DNA of 64,000 nucleotides from Lentibacillus sp. JNUCC-1 (GTDB lineage Bacteria > Bacillota > Bacilli > Bacillales > Amphibacillaceae): contig NZ_WHOH01000001.1 in assembly GCF_009741735.1 (NCBI RefSeq), positions 2,108,001 through 2,172,000 of the forward strand. The letters run 5' to 3'. Shown in pieces: positions 50,797 through 59,182 of the stretch. Every line of letters begins with the position of its first letter. Within the stretch, counting starts at the first letter, position 1. The position numbers were made by a program, and so were the translations under genes. The notes below the pieces were generated by a model, which was not told the DNA's origin, ran no database searches, and worked only from the letters and a program-made list of their open reading frames with translations.

Positions 50797-50971
50797 AAAT
50801 GGACATGCATAGGCCGTGTCTATCCCAGCGTTAGACAATAATTGTTGCCAAAAGCGTATGTCGGTGAGACATCTGGAACCAAAAACAAGACTACAAAGCC
50901 GCGTTCTTGGCATTTTTGCGAGCGTTATCCTATCATGGTAAATAAGTACTCAACCAACTGGAGGCGATTAC

Positions 50972-51423
50972 ATGGATCAATTTATGAAGCGAGCTGTGGA
51001 ACTGGCAGCCGATACAGTCAGAGAAGGCGGTCAGCCATTTGGCGCTGTGCTCGTAAAAGACGGAGAGGTCATAACAGAAGGTGCCAATGAGGTGCATAAA
51101 GTATACGATGTCAGCGCCCATGCCGAACTTGTGGCCATCCGCAAAGCACAGGAAAAGCTGCAAACACACGACTTATCAGGTTATGTCATGTATGCAAGCG
51201 GTGAGCCGTGCCCGATGTGTTTGACCGCTATGTTTTACGCGGGATTACAGAAGGCTATTATTGTTCTCCTATGGAAGAAGCGGCTGATGTTGGTCTTGGG
51301 GCTTCTGTAACTTTATATGATGACTTCACGAAGCCTAAAGACAAGCGTACGGTTAAAATGAAGCATATGCCACTTGAACAGGGTCAGGAAAATCCTATGA
51401 CACTTTTTAACGAAAAAGCATAA
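50972..51423 (+). pseudogene. Guanine deaminase/cytidine deaminase-like, frameshifted
   Basis: About 150 residues when joined. First frame: MDQFMKRAVELAADTVREGG, GAVLVKDGEVITEGANEVHK, the zinc motif SAHAELVAIRK and YASGEPCPMCLTAMFYAGLQ. Second frame: YYCSPMEEAADVGLGASVTL through TLFNEKA. The break is near 51255, where a T (GCTTATTATT) restores one protein. HAE and PCxxC make it a zinc CDA-fold deaminase, best matching GuaD-type guanine deaminases. As it stands, the C-terminal part is lost. Confidence 0.88.
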
Positions 51424-51449
51424 TTTCAACCAGAAAGGACGGACGACCG

Positions 51450-52313
51450 ATGCATCCATTAATCCAAACAGCGCTGGACAAAACAGGTGACACGACCACG
51501 ATCCAATCAGCGACAAGCGTTCAAGGCGGATCAATTAATGAAAGCTTCCGTGTGGAGACAGAGGCGTCCGTCTATTTCATTAAATATCACGAAGCGGCAC
51601 CGGAGCGGTTTTTCGAACTGGAAGCTAAGGGGCTAGAGCTCATTCGTAACACGGGTACTATTAATGCGCCCCTAGCCTTTACCTACCAAGACAAACCGGG
51701 TGAATCATTCCTCGTTCTTGAATGGATCGAAGGCCGTGAGACAAAAGGAACTCAAGCTGTCCTCGGTGAAAAACTAGCAGCACTGCACAGCACATCAGCT
51801 GAGCAACATGGGTTCCATGACAATACATATATCGGGCTCCTAGACCAGCCAAATGACCTCTACGATAATTGGCTGTCTTACTATCGTGACAAACGCCTTG
51901 GCGGCCAGCTGGATTACGGCATCCACCATGGCACCATTACCGGGCACCGCCGTGACTTATTAGAAAAATTACTTACCCGTCTGGAGACATGGATCCCTGA
52001 AAACGTAACCCCGTCTCCGCTACACGGTGATTTATGGGGCGGCAATTGGCTGGCGGGCCCGGGTGGTGAACCCTATCTGATTGACCCGTCTTTTTTATAC
52101 GGTGATCGGTATTTCGAATTGGCATTCACCGAGTTGTTCGGTGGCTTCTCCAAATCATTCTATGACGCCTATGCTGCCAATGCGCCTATAAGTTCCGATT
52201 ACGAAACGGTCAAACCATTGTATCAGCTGTACTATCTGCTTGTTCACTTAAATATTTTCGGCGAAATGTATGGGGCCCGGGTGGATGAAGTTTTAGAACG
52301 GTATGTCGGGTGA
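51450..52313 (+). CDS. Fructosamine kinase family protein
   Basis: 287 residues, aminoglycoside/choline kinase-like fold. The core motif SPLHGDLWGGNWLAGPGGEP has the catalytic H-x-D-x-x-x-x-N, followed by LIDPSFLYGDRYFELAFTEL with the metal Asp (DP). It begins with ESFRVETEASVYFIKYHEAA, the FN3K-like N-lobe lysine. Phosphorylates ketoamines to remove sugar from glycated proteins or amines. AAAGGACG precedes the ATG. It is in the same orientation as the deaminase gene, 27 bases after it. Confidence 0.9.
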   Translation: MHPLIQTALDKTGDTTTIQSATSVQGGSINESFRVETEASVYFIKYHEAAPERFFELEAKGLELIRNTGTINAPLAFTYQDKPGESFLVLEWIEGRETKGTQAVLGEKLAALHSTSAEQHGFHDNTYIGLLDQPNDLYDNWLSYYRDKRLGGQLDYGIHHGTITGHRRDLLEKLLTRLETWIPENVTPSPLHGDLWGGNWLAGPGGEPYLIDPSFLYGDRYFELAFTELFGGFSKSFYDAYAANAPISSDYETVKPLYQLYYLLVHLNIFGEMYGARVDEVLERYVG

Positions 52314-52399
52314 CCTTCACATTTGTGTGATATCCATCACTGACAAACAGCATGAGTGCGTTATACTGGAAACTAGACAGATGTGTGGAGGTCCGTAAT

Positions 52400-52852
52400 A
52401 TGACATTATACGAAATTCTTATTTTTATTCATATATTAGCGGCCATTCTTGGTATGGGACCTGGCTTTGTTATGACATTCATTATTGATCGCGCAACCAC
52501 TATGACAGAGCTCCGACACGGTTTCGCACTGCGTCGTCGTATTCATATGTTTATCATTGTCGGCGCTGTTTTGCTGCTGGTCACAGGCATCGGCATGGCG
52601 CTTATCAACACGGCTCTGTTGCACCAAGGGTGGTATATTCTCAGCCTGATCTTATTCTTCGCGATCCTCGCTGCCGGCCCCTTGCTGCTTCGGCCTTTGA
52701 TGACACCGATTAAAGTGATCTTGAGAACCCATAAGAGTGAAGCCATTCCCGCCGAATACAAACAGCTCTCCAAAAAGTTGTTTATCGTCGAACACGCAAC
52801 CAACGTACTCATCATCGTCATTATTGTGCTCATGGTTTTAAAACCTTTTTGA
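52400..52852 (+). CDS. DUF2269 family membrane protein
   Basis: 150 residues with four helices: YEILIFIHILAAILGMGPGFV, HMFIIVGAVLLLVTGIGMAL, GWYILSLILFFAILAAGPLL and EHATNVLIIVIIVLMVLK. The FIHILAA.LG.GPGF block at the start is the DUF2269 signature. Unknown function. GGAGG precedes ATG 52400, so the 16 residues upstream are not used. Confidence 0.85.
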   Translation: MTLYEILIFIHILAAILGMGPGFVMTFIIDRATTMTELRHGFALRRRIHMFIIVGAVLLLVTGIGMALINTALLHQGWYILSLILFFAILAAGPLLLRPLMTPIKVILRTHKSEAIPAEYKQLSKKLFIVEHATNVLIIVIIVLMVLKPF

Positions 52853-52855
52853 ATG

Positions 52856-52897
52856 AAAAGGAAGTCGTCAAACATTGGTGGCTTCCTTTTTCTTTTT
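52856..52897 (+). terminator. Intrinsic terminator
   Basis: AAAAGGAAG / CTTCCTTTT with T-rich tail. Confidence 0.88.
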
Positions 52898-53015
52898 AGA
52901 AGACATAGTCTAAAATGTTTACGAAAGAAACAGCCAGTGCTATAATGGTTGGCAATTATTTTCACCGTTTAATTCCCTTAAAGCAGGGAATGCCAAAACA
53001 AAGGAGGCCATGGGT

Positions 53016-53540
53016 ATGCGAAAAGTAACGTTGGAAGAAGTGTTTAATCATCCGGTGACGCAAAAATATGTAGGGCGTTCAGGCATGGCCCATGCTATTT
53101 CGGTTGCGGAATATGCTTACATTTTCGCCGGGCAATACGGTGTTGACCCCGACAGAGCCACGAAAGCCGCGTTGTTGCATGATGTTGGCCATTACACATG
53201 GTATCGTGAAGGGGAATGGGACTATGAGCTGTATAAAGAAAATGATATTCATGCGATTAAGGGTGCCAACAGGGCTCATAAATTGCTTGTGAGAATCGGC
53301 GAGTACCCACAAGCTGCAAAAGATATCGCCATTGCCATCCTCCTGCACACAGATTCTTACCTCCCAAAAGGCAGCCTCGAATTGAATGCACTTCAGCAAG
53401 TTGTGGCACTTGCCGACGAAGCCGACGAACAAAAGGGCGGCAAGCATCATTATAAAACCATTTCACACGAGGCAGCACTTGAGCGCATTCGGGCCCTTGA
53501 TGCTGCCATTGATCAAAAAATGGCACAGGAAAATGTGTGA
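53016..53540 (+). CDS. HD-domain phosphohydrolase
   Basis: 174 residues. Metal-binding His-Asp set: MAHAISVAEYAYIFAGQYGV (H), ALLHDVGHYTW (HD), ILLHTDSYLPKG (H) and VALADEADEQKGG (D). Small HD proteins are metal-dependent phosphohydrolases, often on nucleotides. AGGAGG before ATG 53016 gives the start (53010 is too close). A large terminator follows. Confidence 0.88.
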   Translation: MRKVTLEEVFNHPVTQKYVGRSGMAHAISVAEYAYIFAGQYGVDPDRATKAALLHDVGHYTWYREGEWDYELYKENDIHAIKGANRAHKLLVRIGEYPQAAKDIAIAILLHTDSYLPKGSLELNALQQVVALADEADEQKGGKHHYKTISHEAALERIRALDAAIDQKMAQENV

Positions 53541-53544
53541 TTAC

Positions 53545-53610
53545 GAAAAAAGCTGATCAGCGGCTGGACTCTCTTTGGTTAGAGTGTGCAGCCTGTGATC
53601 AGCTTTTCTT
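53545..53610. terminator. Bidirectional terminator
   Basis: AAAAGCTGATCAGCGGCTG...CAGCCTGTGATCAGCTTTT, an arm of about 19 bp with an inner mini-hairpin (CTCTCTTTGGTTAGAG), between convergent genes. Confidence 0.88.
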
Positions 53611-54483
53611 ATCGGCTTCCAAGTACTCAAGGAAGTAATCGCTTAAATTCTTCCTACCATAAGCGCGGGCCAAAATGTCCTTCGTCATAATGTCCAGGAA
53701 AAACTTCCCCAGGGCATACTGCTTTTTATTGAAGATTTTTAGAACAGGAAGTAAGACCAACAAGAGTGGAGCCGGGATGTTAAAATATCGTTCTTTTTTT
53801 CGAAGGACCCCAAACGCGATTGCCCCAATTTCTGCATGCCGATACTCATGAGGTCCCCCGACTTCGAGTACAGTATCATCATGTTCCCGTAGAGCTGAAA
53901 CGCAAAAATCGGCAAGATCTTCGCCGTGAATAGGATTAACACGGTTTTCTCCTTTATCACGCAGAAATACCCGGCCTTTCTGGGCCATTTTCAGGTATTC
54001 AGTCATGTCCGAGAAATAGCCAGTGGGTTTCACAACGATATAATTGAGCCCGGAGTTCCTGAGTTCACGGACAAAGGCTGATTTTGCGTTAACGATGGGG
54101 TTATTCATTTGGCGATCGCCACAAACATGGATATACATGAATTTCCCCACGTTTTCTTTCTGAGCTTCATGAAGCAAATGGAGGTTTCCTTGATAGTCTA
54201 CATCATGAAATGTGAGAGAGCCCTTTTGGCGTGTGAGGCCGACCGCAGAACAGACAAAATCAACACCTTCACAAACGCCTTTGATCGACTCCGACTCAGT
54301 GACATCACCCACCCACACGTCATCAACTAAGTGATCGACAGCAGGTTCTAAAAATGGGCCAGTCTTGGAAAGTTTTTGTTCATTCCGGACTAAAGCCCGT
54401 ACATTATACCCTTCCTTTTTGAAGGTCTGTACAAGATGTTTTCCCAAATAGCCCGTAGCCCCGGCAACGAGAACTTTTGGCAT
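53599..54483 (-). CDS. NAD(P)-binding SDR, NmrA/NDUFA9-like
   Basis: 294 residues: MPKVLVAGATGYLGKHLVQT, the Rossmann GxxGxxG. Then YNVRALVRNEQKL, SIKGVCEGVDFVCSAVGLTR, LNYIVVKPTGYFSDMTEY and NRVNPIHGEDLADFCVSALR. It lacks the YxxxK catalytic pair of classical reductases and matches atypical extended SDRs related to NDUFA9/NmrA, which are redox sensors or assembly factors. AGGAGTGGTGAC before ATG 54483 gives the start. Confidence 0.88.
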   Translation of the reverse strand: MPKVLVAGATGYLGKHLVQTFKKEGYNVRALVRNEQKLSKTGPFLEPAVDHLVDDVWVGDVTESESIKGVCEGVDFVCSAVGLTRQKGSLTFHDVDYQGNLHLLHEAQKENVGKFMYIHVCGDRQMNNPIVNAKSAFVRELRNSGLNYIVVKPTGYFSDMTEYLKMAQKGRVFLRDKGENRVNPIHGEDLADFCVSALREHDDTVLEVGGPHEYRHAEIGAIAFGVLRKKERYFNIPAPLLLVLLPVLKIFNKKQYALGKFFLDIMTKDILARAYGRKNLSDYFLEYLEADKKS

Positions 54484-54537
54484 GTCACCACTCCTTCCTG
54501 AAACAGGGACCATTTCAATCTCTGTCAGGCTAGCAGA

Positions 54538-55608
54538 TTATCCTTCTCCCAAATATTGATCGAGTGTTTGTCCGCTTTCCCTGAGTTGTTGAGCAGCTTG
54601 CTTTCCGACATAACGCAAGTGCCAAGGTTCATATTGGTATTGGGTGATGTCTTCTTTGCCTTTCGGATAGCGAATGATGAACCCGAAATCAGCTGCATGT
54701 TCTTTCACCCATTGACCTTCAGGGGTTTTACCAAAATCTGTGACCAAGCGAAAGTTGACGGATTCACTGGTAATGTCCATGGTAAGCCCTGACTGGTGTT
54801 CACTTTCGCCAGGGCGGGCGCTGAAGTTGTTGGCTGCTTCTTCACCGTGCTTTTCGGCGTAATTGTTGAATAGGCGAACTTGGGTGTCATATGCCCTGTA
54901 ACCGGACTGGGCGTACAAGGTATGGCCGGCTTTTTCTGCTGCTTTGAATAGGTCTTCAAGAGCATCGGCAGCGACTATCCGCATTTTTTTCTTTGGCAAA
55001 TCCTCTTCAAATGGAAAACGAACGTCAGGAACTTTGAGATCGATTGGTGTATAGTCGGCTGGTAACGCGTGCGATTTATTAACTAATGCGAGCTGATCGT
55101 AGGGATTTGTGATAACAGGCGTGCCTCTTTCGTTCGATCCCGAGACTGGCTGAGCCTCGTGTACAGGCAATTTGTTCCCGGGTGTAACCTTGGCAGCGAA
55201 TGTTTCTTGGTCCAGTTCTGTCAAGGCCTCGCGCGTTTCCGCGTTATAAACGCCAAGCGCCATAATGGGATCAAGTTGCAACTGGATATCAGTAATAGCA
55301 TTGGTCGTAGCCATGTCATAGGTGCCGCTTGCGTCCATATCATAGCCGAGCTTTATTAAAGATTGCTGCAGTTCGCTTACAGCATCCCCCGTGTCTTGTT
55401 TCTGAAGATGAGCATCCGGCCAGACAAGTGCTTCTTGCTCTCCCATGTCATTATCTTCTCCCTTATCATTCGTATCAGCCGTTTCTGTGGGCTGTTCATT
55501 TGTGTTCTTATTGATATTTTCTTGATTGTTATTGTCAGCAGGGGCACAGGCTGTTCCTGCTATGAGTAAAAAAGTGATCATAATCGTTAATCGTGTGTAT
55601 GTTTTCAA
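54538..55608 (-). CDS. VanY/DacB-type D-Ala-D-Ala carboxypeptidase lipoprotein
   Basis: 356 residues. Lipobox LIAGTAC; a Gln/Asn/Glu-rich spacer; a peptidoglycan-binding PG_binding_1 domain (QDTGDAVSELQQSLIKLGYD, YNAETREALTEL); then a VanY domain: YAQSGYRAYDTQVRLFNNYA, the zinc ligands ESEHQSGLTMDIT and YEPWHLRYVG. It trims D-Ala from peptidoglycan pentapeptide. Anchored on the outer face of the membrane. This metallopeptidase goes with the ddl at 47.3 kb in cell-wall metabolism. Confidence 0.93.
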   Translation of the reverse strand: MKTYTRLTIMITFLLIAGTACAPADNNNQENINKNTNEQPTETADTNDKGEDNDMGEQEALVWPDAHLQKQDTGDAVSELQQSLIKLGYDMDASGTYDMATTNAITDIQLQLDPIMALGVYNAETREALTELDQETFAAKVTPGNKLPVHEAQPVSGSNERGTPVITNPYDQLALVNKSHALPADYTPIDLKVPDVRFPFEEDLPKKKMRIVAADALEDLFKAAEKAGHTLYAQSGYRAYDTQVRLFNNYAEKHGEEAANNFSARPGESEHQSGLTMDITSESVNFRLVTDFGKTPEGQWVKEHAADFGFIIRYPKGKEDITQYQYEPWHLRYVGKQAAQQLRESGQTLDQYLGEG

Positions 55609-55769
55609 GGTTTGTCTCTCCCAATCCTATGCAAATTGCTTCCAAATTATATTGTCGCATATAATATTTGCCCCGACAATAGCAACTTCTGGTCATTCCA
55701 ACCCGGAGCCGCACATCCCTATCGCCCACCACATACACTGTCGGTACAATTGCTGAGGGAGCGAAGGGT

Positions 55770-56978
55770 ATGGATGGCTATGAACCAACTGAAAATCGCT
55801 TAAAACTCATGTCGGGAATTCTGTTCTGGTGTGCACTCGTTGTCGTCTCCAGCGCTTATGTCACGACGCCTTTGACAGGCATTTTTGAGCAGGGATTTGA
55901 CGTGTCCTCAACGCGAGCGGTGCTGCCGACAAGCCTTTTTTCCTTGTTTTATGCGCTGGGATTTTTATTTTTTGGTCCCGTTTCAGATCGATTTGGCCGA
56001 AAAGAAACACTCGTAGCCGGGTTTGCCTCGTTAACCATCGCAACCCTTTGCACAGGGATGGTTAGTCAGTTCGGCACATTTCTGTTTTGGCGCAGTGTGC
56101 AGGGATTTGCAGCAGCCTGTTTTGCACCAACAGCACTCGCCTATGTGTTTGACGTTTATCCCAGGCGAAAGATCGGAGGAGTGGTTGGACTCATCAGTTT
56201 TGGCTACGTTGCGTCGGGAATCTTTGGGCAAGTGGTTGCTGAATGGATTGGTCAAACGTTTGATTGGCACTTGGTCTTTTACCTGTTCACGATCTTTTAT
56301 GCCGCTTCTTTTATTGCCATCATCGCCCTTCTGCCGCTCGCCAAAAGACAGGTCAAACATCAACAGGCTGTTCGGCATTTCTTACATGGAACGAAAACAG
56401 TGTTTCAGCATCGCGGATTGTTAAAGTGTTACTGCATTACCGTTCTGCTTTTGCTCATTTTTATTGGCATGTATACGATCCTAGGCGATATGCTCGTCCG
56501 CGCACCTTTTAATCTGGATGATGGTGCTGTCATGATGGTCCGTGCTGCCGGTTTGATCGGAATGCTCTGTTCACTCTTTGCTGGAAAATTTATTACAGCT
56601 TTCGGAAAAGAACGGATCTTGCAATCAGGATTGTTATTATCGGTAGGCGGACTGCTCATGCTTGGTCTCGTTAACGGGGTGGGATTGATCACCTTAGCAA
56701 GCATCATATACGTCGCCGGAATGTCACTCATCTTTCCAGCGATTATGATGATGATCGGCGATTTTTCCGGCGGGGTGCGGGGCGTGGCCAATGCGTGGTA
56801 TGCATTTATCCTGTTTGCCGGGGCTACAGTCGGACCCATGTGCGCGGTTGGTATTGCTGAGATCACTGGACCCCGTTTGGCAGTTGTGCTCCTGGGCGGT
56901 GTGCTCGCTATTGCGTTGGGGATTGCGTTGACGTTTAAACAATATGGTGATGAGAGGAAGGACGGATTACATGAGTAA
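55770..56978 (+). CDS. MFS transporter
   Basis: 402 residues, 12 helices. Motif A: GPVSDRFGRKETLVAGFAS, between helices 2 and 3; motif C-like region with GVVGLISFGYVASGIFGQVV. Major facilitator superfamily, DHA1 class (drug efflux or metabolite export). ATG 55770 follows GAGCGAAGGG. No operon partner; array F lies right after its stop. Confidence 0.88.
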   Translation: MDGYEPTENRLKLMSGILFWCALVVVSSAYVTTPLTGIFEQGFDVSSTRAVLPTSLFSLFYALGFLFFGPVSDRFGRKETLVAGFASLTIATLCTGMVSQFGTFLFWRSVQGFAAACFAPTALAYVFDVYPRRKIGGVVGLISFGYVASGIFGQVVAEWIGQTFDWHLVFYLFTIFYAASFIAIIALLPLAKRQVKHQQAVRHFLHGTKTVFQHRGLLKCYCITVLLLLIFIGMYTILGDMLVRAPFNLDDGAVMMVRAAGLIGMLCSLFAGKFITAFGKERILQSGLLLSVGGLLMLGLVNGVGLITLASIIYVAGMSLIFPAIMMMIGDFSGGVRGVANAWYAFILFAGATVGPMCAVGIAEITGPRLAVVLLGGVLAIALGIALTFKQYGDERKDGLHE

Positions 56979-57013
56979 GTTTCTAGTAATACAAGCAAGA
57001 GTACCTCTTTCGC

Positions 57014-57174
57014 GAGCACAAGGGAACGGAATGTGAGAAAGGGCAGTCGGATACGAGAGCAAAACGGGTTCAAACGAGAGAAAGGCAGTCGGGTACGGGA
57101 GCAAAACGGGTTCAAACGAGAGCAAGGCAGTCGGGTACGGGAGCAACACCACTTCAAACGAGAGCAAGAGCATC
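57014..57174. repeat. 21-bp-period motif array F
   Basis: GAGCAAR/GAGAAAG cores start at 57014, 57035, 57057, 57078, 57099, 57120, 57141 and 57162 (one spacing of 22, others 21). The spacers alternate between two sequences (GCAGTCGGGTACG and ACGGGTTCAAACGA), so the higher-order period is 42. It begins 36 bases after the MFS gene stop and ends 80 bases before the rhodanese gene. Confidence 0.92.
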
Positions 57175-57253
57175 TAGACTGTGAACAACACTCTTAAACA
57201 CAAACCAAGCCTTCACATGTTATACTGAATAAAACATAACTTGGAGGGTGCAT

Positions 57254-58090
57254 ATGTCTTACATTATTAGTGTCGACCGTTTGAAAAATCGTCTGGAAAA
57301 CAATTTGAATAATACGTTGATCGTTGACGTTCGTTTTCAGCTGAATGACGAGAACGCAGGCCAGAAAACATATCTCGAGAGTCATATTCCCGGTGCCGTA
57401 TATTTGGATTTGAAAAAAGATCTGTCCGCGAAACCAGCTAAACACGGAGGCACTCATCCCCTGCCCGACACAGACACGTTCGCTGCCAAGATGGGAAACA
57501 TTGGCATCGATGAAGAGACAACAGTTGTTGTGTATGATCAGAATAACGGAATGTTTGCCCCGCGTTTTTGGTGGATGTTGCACCATTTAGGTCATGATAA
57601 AGTTTACGTTCTTGACGGAGGCTTTGATGCATGGGTAGAAGCGGGTTATGAAACGACTGCCGAAATTCCAGATTTGAACCCAACAACATTTACACCAAAC
57701 CCGAGACAAGATGAGACAGTGGATATAGATGATGTGAAACAAAGAAGTGACGATGTTCTGCTTATTGACTCCCGCTCACACGAACGCTATATGGGCGAGA
57801 ACGAACCGATGTACAGCAGAGCGGGTCACATCCCAGGTGCCAAGAACTACTTCTGGAAAAATGTCTTGGATGAAAAAGGCAACTGGAAAACAAAAGACGA
57901 TTTAGCTGAGAATTTTAAAGACATTCCTAAAGACACTGAAGTCATTGTTTCTTGCGGGTCTGGTGTGTCTGCATGCCCAAACGTGCTTGGTTTAAAGGCA
58001 GCCGGTTACACCAACGTCAAACTGTATCCCGGCAGTTTCAGCGACTGGATTTCTTATGAAGAAATCCCCGTTAATAAAGGGGAAGAGTAA
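57254..58090 (+). CDS. Thiosulfate/3-mercaptopyruvate sulfurtransferase (two rhodanese domains)
   Basis: 278 residues. Two rhodanese domains: the first (LIVDVRFQLNDENAGQKTYL, HIPGAVYLDLKKDLS) has lost the catalytic Cys; the second (LLIDSRSHERYMGENEPMYS, GHIPGAKNYFW) has the active-site loop VSCGSGVSAC. CGSGVSAC is the SseA-type loop, suggesting 3-mercaptopyruvate sulfurtransferase. TTGGAGGG precedes ATG 57254. Its stop overlaps the tag start (TAATG). Confidence 0.92.
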   Translation: MSYIISVDRLKNRLENNLNNTLIVDVRFQLNDENAGQKTYLESHIPGAVYLDLKKDLSAKPAKHGGTHPLPDTDTFAAKMGNIGIDEETTVVVYDQNNGMFAPRFWWMLHHLGHDKVYVLDGGFDAWVEAGYETTAEIPDLNPTTFTPNPRQDETVDIDDVKQRSDDVLLIDSRSHERYMGENEPMYSRAGHIPGAKNYFWKNVLDEKGNWKTKDDLAENFKDIPKDTEVIVSCGSGVSACPNVLGLKAAGYTNVKLYPGSFSDWISYEEIPVNKGEE

Positions 58091-58668
58091 TGCTCGAGCG
58101 CTGCCAATGGGCGGGCCCGGACCCGCTCTATATTGAATATCACGACCATGAATGGGGCAGACCGCATCATGAAGATCGCCATCTGTTTGAGATGCTTTGT
58201 TTGGAAGGGGCTCAAGCAGGTTTGAGCTGGATCACAATACTAAAGCGCCGTGACAATTATCGCCGAGCCTTTGATGAATTTGATCCCAAGCTCGTCAGCC
58301 AATACGATGAAGCAAAAATTCAGTCTCTGCTCAAAGATGAAGGCATCATACGGAACGAGCGCAAGATCCGTTCTGTTGTTAAAAACGCCCAAGCCTTCCT
58401 CCGCATCCAAGAAGCATACGGTAGCTTTGACGCCTACATATGGCAATTTGTCGGAGGCACACCCGTGTTAAACAACTGGCCGACTCATGAAGATGTTCCG
58501 GCGTATACAGAAGAATCCACCGCCATGAGCAAAGACTTGAAAAAGCGCGGCTTCTCATTTGTCGGTCCCACGATCTGCTATGCGTACATGCAAGCAACCG
58601 GTATGGTGAACGACCACACCATGAACTGCTTTTTGTATCATGGGAAGAAGGATGAAGCACAGGCATAA
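58090..58668 (+). CDS. tag: DNA-3-methyladenine glycosylase I
   Basis: 192 residues: RCQWAGPDPLYIEYHDHEWG, then LFEMLCLEGAQAGLSWITIL (catalytic Glu in EGAQAGLSW), FDPKLVSQYDEAKIQSLLKD, and the helix-hairpin-helix region FSFVGPTICYAYMQATGMVN and DHTMNCFLY, with zinc-ligand His/Cys residues. Tag removes 3-methyladenine. It is translationally coupled with the rhodanese gene. Confidence 0.95.
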   Translation: MLERCQWAGPDPLYIEYHDHEWGRPHHEDRHLFEMLCLEGAQAGLSWITILKRRDNYRRAFDEFDPKLVSQYDEAKIQSLLKDEGIIRNERKIRSVVKNAQAFLRIQEAYGSFDAYIWQFVGGTPVLNNWPTHEDVPAYTEESTAMSKDLKKRGFSFVGPTICYAYMQATGMVNDHTMNCFLYHGKKDEAQA

Positions 58669-58669
58669 T

Positions 58670-58735
58670 AAAAAGCTGAACACTTCGGCAATCCGCTTTG
58701 AAAAAAAGGGGATGCCAAGTGTTCAGCTTTTATTT
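58670..58735 (+). terminator. Intrinsic terminator of tag
   Basis: AAAAAGCTGAACACTT...AAGTGTTCAGCTTTTATTT stem. Confidence 0.88.
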
Positions 58736-58807
58736 GTGTCGTGAATAAGAGTAATGAAATTTTACCTTCTGTGCATGCGTTCCATTTTTGTTTCTATCTT
58801 GTAAGAT

Positions 58808-58924
58808 GAACGTCTTCAATTGGAAAAGGACAACGCGTCCCTGCAAGAGCAGCAGATGCAAGCCATTAATGATGTCCAGAAGCGGCTTACAGATATTGAA
58901 GGTATTTTAAAAGAAGTGGGTTGA
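58808..58924 (+). pseudogene. C-terminal coiled-coil fragment of a small membrane/PspB-like protein
   Basis: The frame reads ERLQLEKDNASLQEQQMQA, then DVQKRLTDIEGILKEVG and stop, a short coiled coil with no start (a stop codon lies just upstream). It resembles the C-terminal helix of short Bacillus proteins ending 'RLQTIEKILKEVE'. It looks like the remnant of a gene whose N-terminal part has been lost. Confidence 0.45.
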
Positions 58925-58991
58925 CCGTTTTGATAAAAATAGTAAACGAAAGCACCAGCCTCCTGAAATGGGCGCTGGTGCTTTGACAGTA

Positions 58992-59124
58992 TATCCAGGT
59001 TATAGAGGACTTTATCCTGAAAAAGAGTGCGGTATCCAGGTTTTCATAAGGTATATCCACAAAAAATATGATATATCCAGGATTTCGCCGCACTTATCCA
59101 GGTTCTTGACCATTATATCCAGGT
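58992..59124. repeat. 21-bp-period motif array G
   Basis: TATCC(AGGTT) cores start at 58992, 59013, 59033, 59054, 59074, 59095 and 59116 (spacings 21, 20, 21, 20, 21, 21). The minus-strand core reads AACCTGGATATA. It lies between the remnant above and ybjQ. Confidence 0.9.
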
Positions 59125-59182
59125 TTCGTTCACGCCGTCAGCAAAGTCCACAAGCCAAGGCCCAACATCCAAGCGAACCCAC

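Noticed and set aside
50581..50913. Minus-strand frame with YRRF-type heptads in array E
   Set aside because: The frame is an artefact of the perfect 21-base spacing; it overlaps the end of the PfoR-like gene.
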